NCBI RefSeq assembly: GCF_003205515.1
Contig: NZ_KZ826485.1
Location: forward strand, 175,232 to 239,231
DNA length: 64,000 nucleotides
Direction: 5' to 3'
Origin: Litorivita pollutaquae
Lineage (GTDB): Bacteria > Pseudomonadota > Alphaproteobacteria > Rhodobacterales > Rhodobacteraceae
Shown here: piece by piece, positions 10,165 through 16,419 of the stretch
How positions within the stretch are numbered: the stretch's first letter is position 1
Layout: each line of letters begins with the position of its first letter
Program-made: the position numbers and the translations under genes
Notes under the pieces: model-generated
What the model saw: only the letters and a program-made list of their open reading frames with translations
Databases searched by the model: none
What the model was told of the DNA's origin: nothing

Positions 10165-10197
10165 CTTAGTCTCTCAATTAATCCTTCAAGGGTAGAA

Positions 10198-10707
10198 TTA
10201 ATCCGCCTCCACGGTGCCTTTGCCGATATCGTCAAGATTGCGTTGCAACACCATCCGGTCAAGCGAGCCAATCGGCAAACTTGTGAAAATCGAAATGCGG
10301 CTGCGCAACATCCGGTAGGTTTCCGAGAATGCAACGCGGCGGACGGCTTCGGTGCCTTCGACCTTGACCGGATCAGGCATACCCCACTGCGCGCTCATCG
10401 GTTGACCGGGCCACACAGGGCAGGTCTCGGCGGCGGCGGCATCGCAAACCGTGAAGACAAAATCCATCTGCGGCGCGTCCGGTTCGGCAAATTCGTCCCA
10501 ACTTTTTGACCGCGCAAAGCCGGTGTCGTGGTTCAATCCCTTTAACAGATCAAGCGTATAGGGATGCGGCGTCCCTGCCGGATTGGACCCCGCAGAATAG
10601 GCGTTGAACCGGCCCATCCCCTCGCGGTTCATAATTGCTTCGGCGATGATCGACCGGGCGGAATTTCCGGTGCACAGGAATAAGACGTTATAAACATCCT
10701 TGGTCAT
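10198..10707 (-). CDS. arsC: Arsenate reductase ArsC (low-molecular-weight phosphatase type)
   Basis: The enzyme reduces arsenate to arsenite for export by the adjacent ACR3. At 169 residues it is of the LMW protein-tyrosine-phosphatase fold: the P-loop CTGNSAR (Cys12 to Arg18) matches CX5R. A second conserved segment, VFTVCDAAAAETCPVWPG, supplies two further cysteines that fit the resolving disulfide cascade of thioredoxin- or glutaredoxin-coupled enzymes. The gene begins nine bases after the arsR stop and is probably translationally linked to it. Confidence 0.95.
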   Translation of the reverse strand: MTKDVYNVLFLCTGNSARSIIAEAIMNREGMGRFNAYSAGSNPAGTPHPYTLDLLKGLNHDTGFARSKSWDEFAEPDAPQMDFVFTVCDAAAAETCPVWPGQPMSAQWGMPDPVKVEGTEAVRRVAFSETYRMLRSRISIFTSLPIGSLDRMVLQRNLDDIGKGTVEAD

Positions 10708-10716
10708 GGCAACCTC

Positions 10717-11049
10717 CTAACAGGCGCAAGCGACTTCATTGATGACAGGTTGGCAAAGGTCCGGTCGCCCCCCACAACAGTCCTCCATCAGAAAACCAAG
10801 CAAGCCGCGCATTCCGTCCATATCGGCGAAATACCGGATGCTGCGGCCCTCGCGGGTGCTGCGGATTAGGCCGGCGCGGACCAGAATAGACAGGTTGGTC
10901 GACATGGTATTCTGGCGCACATCGAGGGCGTCACTGATCGCACCCGCCGACATCCCCGTTTCCCCCGCCTTTATGAGCAAACGGAACACGTCGAGACGGG
11001 TTGATTGGCTGAGTGCCGCAAAGGCATCTAGGGCAGTATTTTTATCCAT
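10717..11049 (-). CDS. arsR: ArsR-family arsenic-responsive repressor
   Basis: A 110-residue winged-helix repressor with the HTH AGAISDALDVRQNTMSTNLS near residues 35-55. It lacks the N-terminal CxC metal box of plasmid R773 ArsR; instead cysteines cluster at the C terminus: Cys91-Cys92, Cys99, Cys108 and Cys110. A C-terminal CC plus downstream Cys resembles the alternative As(III) site known for Acidithiobacillus ferrooxidans ArsR. ATG 11049 is the natural start (MDKNTALDAF). There is no Shine-Dalgarno sequence before it and a promoter may lie so close that the mRNA is leaderless. It heads the arsR-arsC-acr3 operon. Confidence 0.93.
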   Translation of the reverse strand: MDKNTALDAFAALSQSTRLDVFRLLIKAGETGMSAGAISDALDVRQNTMSTNLSILVRAGLIRSTREGRSIRYFADMDGMRGLLGFLMEDCCGGRPDLCQPVINEVACAC

Positions 11050-11050
11050 A

Positions 11051-11085
11051 TATCGAGAATTAAAGATACAATGGCCGCACGTCAA
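11051..11085 (-). promoter_or_regulatory. Candidate ars promoter and ArsR operator
   Basis: On the minus strand TTGACG (11085-11080) is followed after 17 bases by TAATTC (11062-11057), a plausible sigma70-type promoter ending about eight bases before the arsR ATG. TATC (11051-11054) and GATA (11065-11068) form an inverted repeat over the -10 region, the position expected of a self-regulating ArsR operator. The match is short, so this is tentative. Confidence 0.35.
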
Positions 11086-11482
11086 GCCCCAATGCAATCT
11101 CGCGCAAATCCCCGCATCAGTGCCCCACATAGGTGAAAGCAAACGCATCACAGCAGGTGCTATTCACGCGGTAAGATCCTGATGCCACCGGCACGCCTTC
11201 GAGAAAATTCGATGTGCCATCCACGTTCAATGCGTTGAAAATTCCCGATCCTTTTGACGACTGGGGATTTCCCCTCACAAAATATCCGCGCATCTGACAA
11301 AAAGGCATGCCCGCCTTGTGGCAGACGCACGCACGCGAAGAGGTGGGCCACCGTGGCGGCGCCAATGCGGCACCGTCACACCCGCGCGAATAGGCCGAGA
11401 TTCTGCAGAAACCGGACACGAAAGCCTGACACGAGGGCTGATACCTGTGGGGCGGCGCATGGCTATGGGTTTGGGCCGCCCC
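11086..11482. other. 397-base intergenic stretch, possible gene remnant
   Basis: No convincing gene lies here. On the minus strand a frame stopping at 11117 has protein-like sequence in its last 60 residues (for example NALNVDGTSNFLEGVPVASG) but its upstream half looks like noncoding GC-rich sequence and no start with a ribosome site is visible. It could be the tail of a broken gene. Confidence 0.25.
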
Positions 11483-13861
11483 CTATCCTAGGGGCCCGTG
11501 CACCGGAACCTTTGCACCAAACGTAAGCCCGTTGACCTTCTCGACGATGCTCGCGGTATCTATGCCAAAATGCCGATACAGATCCCCAATTGTGCCCGTT
11601 TGACCAAAATGCTCCACGCCCAGCGGCACCGTTTCGTGCCCTACGACAGCGCCCATCCACGCCAATGTCGCAGGGTGCCCGTCAATCACAGTGATCATCT
11701 TGGCGTCGCGAGACACCATCGCCAACAGGCGCTCAATATGCGATATCGCGTCCCTCTGCCCATGCGCCCGCGCGCGCTGTGCCGCCGTCCATCCGGCGTT
11801 CAACCGGTCGGCCGAGGTCACCGCCAACACTCCAACATCGCGCCGCGCCGCGCCAATCAACCCCGCCGCACGGATGACATCAGGGGCCACCGCACCTTGA
11901 TAGGCAAGGATGACCTCACAATTCGGACCCGGCGGGCGCAGCCAATAGGCGCCATCGATCGCGCCCTGACGAAAGGCATCATCATTCCGCGTTCCCGGTT
12001 GCTCGATCGGATTGGTGGTCAATCGCAAATATACCGAACCGCCGGTCTCATCACGCAACCATGTGCGTTCATCCGGATCGCCCGAACCATCCTTTTGCAG
12101 ATAATCAAACGCCCACTCCATGATCACCGCGAGCTCATCCACAAAGGCTGGCTCGAACGCGGCCAAACCATCCTGACTCATCCCGATCAAAGGCGTGCCG
12201 ACAGATTGATGTGCCCCGCCTTCGGGGGCCAGGGTGACGCCAGAGGGGGTGCCAACAATCATAAACCGAGCGTCCTGATAGCAGGCGTAATTCAACGCAT
12301 CCAACCCACGGTTCACAAAGGGATCATAGACCGTTCCGACCGGAATAAGCCGCTTGCCAAACAACGAGTGCGACAAACCCGCCGCCCCCAGCGCAAGGAA
12401 CAGGTTCATCTCTGCGATGCCCAATTCGACGTGCTGGCCTTCGGGGGAAAACTCCCATTTTGCTGTGGATGGGATCTTCCGTTCCTTGAACATGTCCGGT
12501 TGCTCTGTGCGGGCAAACAATCCGCGGCGGTTGACCCATGGCCCCAATCCCGTCGTGCCCGTAACATCGGGGGACATTGTCACAATCCGCTGCGCGATAT
12601 CCGAGGACCCTTTGGCAAGGTCGTCAAGGATTTTGCCAAAGGCCATCTGTGTCGAAATTTCGCGGTCGCTTTGCAGCCCGATTTTGGGGACCTGCAGATG
12701 CGCATCATTAAAACGACGCGGACCGGCGGCAAAAAACGGCACCTCACCCAGAAACCGAGTCAGAGCCTCGGGATCTGCGACCGTTGCCATCGGCTCCCAT
12801 TCCTGCCCCTCCGGCACCCCCATATGCTGTTGCCACTCTCCCATCTGCGCTTTGGTCATCAGGCCGCCATGGTTGTCTTTATGCCCCGCAATCGGCGTGC
12901 CCCACCCCTTGATGGTATAGGCCAGAAAACAGGTCGGACGGTCGTGGTCGATGCTGGCGAAGGTCTCGGCCATCGTCTCGACGCAATTCCCGCCGAGGTT
13001 TTCCATCAAGGCGGCCAATTCCGTATCGTCGCGACCGTCGATCAGCGCCGAAACATCCCCCTGATCTCCCAAATCTTCCATCAGCCGTTCGCGCCAAACT
13101 GCTCCGCCTTGATAGGTCAGAGCGGAGTAAAGATCATTGGGACAAGCATCGATCCACTGCTGTAATGTCTCACCGCCGGGCTCAAGAAACGCCGCCCGCT
13201 GCAAGGCGCCGTATTTGACCCGCACGACATCCCAACCGAAGGCATCAAAAATCTTTTCGACCCGCTCCCACAACCCTTCGCGCACGACCCCGTCCAAAGA
13301 TTGCCGATTGTAATCAATGATCCACCACGTGTTGCGTAGATCGTGTTTCCATCCTTCTTGGAGGCATTCATAAACGTTGCCCTCATCCAACTCCGCATCC
13401 CCCATCAAGGCAATCATCCGCCCCTTTGGGACATCCGCCCCCCAAGTCTTAGCAGTCACATAATCCTGTATGATTGACGCAAATGAAGTGATCGCCACAC
13501 CCAGACCAACAGAGCCCGTCGAGAAATCCACATCATCCACATCCTTGGTGCGACTGGGATAGGATTGCACCCCGCCAAAGCCACGGAAATTCTCCATCTT
13601 CTCGCGTGGCATGTTTCCCATCAGATAATGCATCGCATGAAAAATCGGCGAGGCATGGGGCTTGACCGCCACCCGATCCTCTGGCCGGAGCGCCGAAAAA
13701 TAGAGCGCCGTCATCATCGACACCATCGACGCCGAGGAGGCTTGGTGCCCACCAACCTTGATCCCGTCCACCTTGGGCCGGATATGATTTGCGTGGTGGA
13801 TCATCCAATGCGACAGCCACAGCAGTCGTTGCTCAATCGTGCGAAGATGAGATTGGGTCAT
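11483..13861 (-). CDS. ThDP-dependent 2-oxoacid dehydrogenase E1 (AceE/MdeB-like)
   Basis: At 792 residues this is a transketolase-superfamily enzyme of the homodimeric pyruvate dehydrogenase E1 type, somewhat shorter than AceE. The thiamine-diphosphate motif is GDAELDEGNVYEC ... DYNRQSLDGVV, which parallels GDGEMDE ... NLQRLDGPV of AceE; PHASPIFHAM and FRGFGGVQSYPS also follow AceE. No E2 or E3 gene is adjacent. The divergent gene is an Lrp-type regulator, an arrangement like Pseudomonas putida mdeB/mdeR, where MdeB decarboxylates 2-oxobutyrate from methionine breakdown; no methionine gamma-lyase gene is seen here. The substrate is therefore probably a short 2-oxoacid, but this is inference from context. 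Only the E1 fold is certain. Confidence 0.88.
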   Translation of the reverse strand: MTQSHLRTIEQRLLWLSHWMIHHANHIRPKVDGIKVGGHQASSASMVSMMTALYFSALRPEDRVAVKPHASPIFHAMHYLMGNMPREKMENFRGFGGVQSYPSRTKDVDDVDFSTGSVGLGVAITSFASIIQDYVTAKTWGADVPKGRMIALMGDAELDEGNVYECLQEGWKHDLRNTWWIIDYNRQSLDGVVREGLWERVEKIFDAFGWDVVRVKYGALQRAAFLEPGGETLQQWIDACPNDLYSALTYQGGAVWRERLMEDLGDQGDVSALIDGRDDTELAALMENLGGNCVETMAETFASIDHDRPTCFLAYTIKGWGTPIAGHKDNHGGLMTKAQMGEWQQHMGVPEGQEWEPMATVADPEALTRFLGEVPFFAAGPRRFNDAHLQVPKIGLQSDREISTQMAFGKILDDLAKGSSDIAQRIVTMSPDVTGTTGLGPWVNRRGLFARTEQPDMFKERKIPSTAKWEFSPEGQHVELGIAEMNLFLALGAAGLSHSLFGKRLIPVGTVYDPFVNRGLDALNYACYQDARFMIVGTPSGVTLAPEGGAHQSVGTPLIGMSQDGLAAFEPAFVDELAVIMEWAFDYLQKDGSGDPDERTWLRDETGGSVYLRLTTNPIEQPGTRNDDAFRQGAIDGAYWLRPPGPNCEVILAYQGAVAPDVIRAAGLIGAARRDVGVLAVTSADRLNAGWTAAQRARAHGQRDAISHIERLLAMVSRDAKMITVIDGHPATLAWMGAVVGHETVPLGVEHFGQTGTIGDLYRHFGIDTASIVEKVNGLTFGAKVPVHGPLG

Positions 13862-13971
13862 GTGCTACTCCCTTTTTCATCCCGAATATCAAAACCACGG
13901 TAGTCTTTCCCTGCTACTTTTGCTCTGAATGTGATAATCATTGGCGAATACCACTAAGGAAATTCAAAATT

Positions 13972-14442
13972 ATGGCTGATCTAACGACCATTGATCATAT
14001 AGACGCGCGAATCCTTGACCTTTTGGTGACCGACGGCCGGATGAGCGTTCAAGATGTGTCTGCCCGCGTCGGACTAAGCCCGACCCCCGTCTCGCGGCGC
14101 ATTCGCCAGATGGAATCAAAAGGTATCATCAGCAGCTACTCCGCCGTGATAAACGAAGCCGCGCTTGGCTATGAGTTTTCGGTGTTCGTATCGGTGCAAC
14201 TGGATCGGCAGGTCGATCAGGCCTTGGCCCAATTCGAAGCCGCAATTGACGAATTTCCCGAAGTGGCCGATTGCTGGCTGATGACCGGAAACCGCGACTA
14301 TTTGCTGCGCGTGGTGACCACCGGATTGGCAGGGTTCGAGGCCTTCCTGACCGGACAACTGACTCGCGTCCCGGGCGTATCCAGCATCGAAAGTTCAATT
14401 TCTTTGCGCAGGGTCAAAGCATCAACGCGAAAGGCGGTTTAA
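13972..14442 (+). CDS. Lrp/AsnC-family regulator divergent from the E1 gene
   Basis: A 156-residue protein with an N-terminal HTH (DARILDLLVTDGRMSVQDVS, then the recognition helix around SPTPVSRRIRQ) and a C-terminal RAM/AsnC effector domain (VADCWLMTGNRDYLLRVV). Proteins of this class sense amino or keto acids and usually control the divergent gene. I chose ATG 13972, with AAGGA upstream; the open frame reaches further to 13789 but runs into the E1 gene. Its likely target is the shared 110-base intergenic region with the E1 gene, which contains AT-rich sequence suitable for Lrp binding. Confidence 0.9.
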   Translation: MADLTTIDHIDARILDLLVTDGRMSVQDVSARVGLSPTPVSRRIRQMESKGIISSYSAVINEAALGYEFSVFVSVQLDRQVDQALAQFEAAIDEFPEVADCWLMTGNRDYLLRVVTTGLAGFEAFLTGQLTRVPGVSSIESSISLRRVKASTRKAV

Positions 14443-14614
14443 CGATCCAAATAGAGCGGCCTCACTCTCATAGGGTCAAGATCAATGCCGCCGATGGTGC
14501 ATTTAAAAACCACATTAGCCAACTTTGGCCAGCCTGTCTTTTTTGGAAATTTACTTGCTGCCATAAACACCTTTGGGCGATGGTAACTCTCGAGAAACAG
14601 ACCGGAATGAACTT

Positions 14615-14749
14615 ATGAAACACGCGAGGTTTATTGCGATAGTTGCGGCGTTATATCCGTTCACAAGCGCGGCTCAGACGAACCTAGAAAGCCTAAACAC
14701 AGAGGTGCGATGCGATCAGGCTTTGTCCGACATGACCGCGACCCATTGA
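14615..14749 (+). CDS. Small secreted-type peptide or truncated gene at the island edge
   Basis: A 44-codon frame starts MKHARFIAIVAALYPFTSAA, which reads as a good signal peptide with a cleavage after SAA, followed by only about 24 residues containing one Cys. The sharp stop, and the change in sequence character just beyond, suggest that a longer secreted protein was cut by insertion of the adjacent island. The upstream stretch 14443-14614 shows no gene. I do not recognise the product. Confidence 0.35.
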   Translation: MKHARFIAIVAALYPFTSAAQTNLESLNTEVRCDQALSDMTATH

Positions 14750-14808
14750 GCCGGCGTCTTTCCCAGCCCCAAGATTTGAGAACCATCGGTGGTATCTAGG
14801 ATAGACAT
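14716..14808 (-). CDS. Possible 30-residue gene or truncated gene after the HTH gene
   Basis: This short frame (MSILDTTDGSQILGLGKTPA...) begins three bases after the stop of the HTH gene at 14812, with GGGAAGGGTGA as a ribosome site overlapping that stop. The spacing suggests a real coupled start, but the frame ends after 30 codons and overlaps the opposite-strand frame at 14615-14749. It may be the truncated first part of a gene lost at the island boundary. Confidence 0.2.
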   Translation of the reverse strand: MSILDTTDGSQILGLGKTPAQWVAVMSDKA

Positions 14809-14811
14809 GAC

Positions 14812-15030
14812 TCACCCTTCCCTGCGCGAGATTACCGCTTTGGTTTCGGCTTTGACCGTGAACTGGGCCACATACTTTTCCCAAGCCCCGCTGGGGATTT
14901 TCGGGTTCCGTTTCCCAGGCGCGGTGTAGATATGATCCAGCATGTCCTCCCGGATCAGGTAGCGAACGTTTGTCACAGGAATGCCAACTCGGTCCGCCAG
15001 CTCTTTGGGTGTCTCGAGAAGTTTAGTCAT
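14812..15030 (-). CDS. Excisionase-like helix-turn-helix protein
   Basis: This 72-residue protein has the layout of small excisionase/MerR-type DNA-binding proteins: an N-terminal winged HTH (LETPKELADRVGIPVTNVRY), then a short basic region (PGKRNPKIPSGAWEKYVAQF) that in this class follows the DNA-binding helix. ATG 15030 has GAGGGGCG upstream; the frame is open to 15099. It is divergent from the Xre gene, with a 175-base shared promoter region. On islands such proteins act as recombination directionality factors, but the partner integrase is missing here, so its role is inferred. Confidence 0.65.
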   Translation of the reverse strand: MTKLLETPKELADRVGIPVTNVRYLIREDMLDHIYTAPGKRNPKIPSGAWEKYVAQFTVKAETKAVISRREG

Positions 15031-15205
15031 GGATCGCCCCTCCGCCAGTTGCTCACATATCGAGGCGAGAGAATTAGTTTTGCGTTCAGAAAGAAACAAA
15101 ACTACGCTGATCTTGGATGAATCAGGCGTATCGCCATCGTTCGTAACATATATTGTTAGGTATGATCACGAATGAGGTCAATACGATTACAAACGAAAGT
15201 TGCAA

Positions 15206-15640
15206 ATGGCAGTTCAGGGAATGGGAGAACGCCTCGCGGCAGTTAGAACCATGTCTAAGCTCTCCCAAGAGGATATGTGTCGTCGTTTGGGGATAAGTCG
15301 TAGCGCGTTCCAGAATTATGAACGGGGCCAACGTGACCTGACCGCCGAACTCCTGTTCAAGGTATATAAAGAGTTCGACGTTGACCCGCTCTGGATGCTG
15401 GAAGGTGACACTGAAACTGGCAAAAGCAGACGCCACGAAGAGGTGACACAAGCCTACCGAAAGATTGGCCTCGCGGTCGAGCATCGCATTAGCGAACGCA
15501 GCCTGAAGGTAACGCCAGAAAAGAAGTGGGACGCAATCGACTTCCTATTCGCTGAGTTTCTTAACACGGACGCTTTGGGTGGCGAGGATCACGAGCTAGA
15601 TACCAAGCGGATCGATAGCATTTTAGGACTGGTGGCATAA
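15206..15640 (+). CDS. Xre-family transcriptional regulator
   Basis: The first 60 residues form a lambda-Cro-type HTH: ERLAAVRTMSKLSQEDMCRR, then LGISRSAFQNYERGQRDLT. The remaining part of the 144-residue protein is a helical tail that probably mediates dimerisation. I placed the start at ATG 15206; a TTG at 15200 and an ATG at 15221 are alternatives. Its stop overlaps the start of the next gene by one base (TAATG), so these two are coupled. Its position at the head of the cluster suggests control of the GHKL system or of island functions. Confidence 0.85.
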   Translation: MAVQGMGERLAAVRTMSKLSQEDMCRRLGISRSAFQNYERGQRDLTAELLFKVYKEFDVDPLWMLEGDTETGKSRRHEEVTQAYRKIGLAVEHRISERSLKVTPEKKWDAIDFLFAEFLNTDALGGEDHELDTKRIDSILGLVA

Positions 15641-16245
15641 TGTCTGACACTGACTTTCCCGGAAGCGTCCATGTCCTGAAGCCACGAAAAGTCTCCGTGT
15701 CGCAGAAACTCGATAGTTTCTTAAATGCAACTGGCCTAGCGCATTCTGATTGTGCTCCGGTAAACGATCAGACTCGACCCAAGGCTGGCAGTTTGAACGC
15801 CATGTTTTGCGCGGGTTGTGGCCAAGTCGAGTATCTGACCCGCGAATATTGTCGCTGTGGTCACTATCTAGGCGGTCAACTTCAAGACGAGTATCTTGCT
15901 TTTGAGCAGAGCCTCCACGCTAAACATGCAGAATTGTCTGATGAGGTTGAGCGCGCACTAAAGCCCCTCCGGTTCTGCTACATGCTTGCCCTGCCTTTTA
16001 TGATCATGCCAGCTCTACATGCTCTTTTTTGGTCTGATAGCTTCGCCCTAAGTACTTTTCTTTGGTGGATGCCAGCCATGCTAATCGCCGGTGCTGGTAT
16101 GTTTGCGGAGAACCATGTCATCCGGCCACTTAAGGAAAGCAACCAGTTACTCAATAACTACACCTTCGATGTTTTCCTATCCAACAGATATCAGCACCCT
16201 AACAAACCGTTTTTTGAAGAGGGGTTAGAAGCCAATGGTGTATAA
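15640..16245 (+). CDS. Zinc-ribbon membrane protein of unknown function
   Basis: This 201-residue protein has a four-cysteine zinc-ribbon-like knot around residues 57-75 (CAGCG, then CRCG), followed by a charged helix and two adjacent membrane segments (FCYMLALPFMIMPALHALFW and STFLWWMPAMLIAGAGMF). The N- and C-terminal parts are polar. I do not recognise the family. It is translationally coupled to the Xre gene and precedes the GHKL gene by 174 bases. It could anchor a sensor at the membrane, which is only inference. Confidence 0.6.
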   Translation: MSDTDFPGSVHVLKPRKVSVSQKLDSFLNATGLAHSDCAPVNDQTRPKAGSLNAMFCAGCGQVEYLTREYCRCGHYLGGQLQDEYLAFEQSLHAKHAELSDEVERALKPLRFCYMLALPFMIMPALHALFWSDSFALSTFLWWMPAMLIAGAGMFAENHVIRPLKESNQLLNNYTFDVFLSNRYQHPNKPFFEEGLEANGV

Positions 16246-16419
16246 CCCCTTGGTTCACCCTACTCCAAGTCAGCAAAGGTCCTTTACTTTTGGCCCTAAA
16301 ACATCCTGTAAAAGCCTGGGTTTGTCAGTGGTGCCTTTACACAACGGATCCGCACAGGACAAAGAACTGGCCCTGTCGTTGGGTCACACTATAACCACCC
16401 AAGTTGGATAGAAAAGTCA

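Noticed and set aside
11498..13165. Plus-strand frame of 555 codons opposite the E1 gene
   Set aside because: Shadow of the E1 coding strand; basic, low-complexity translation and no start signal.
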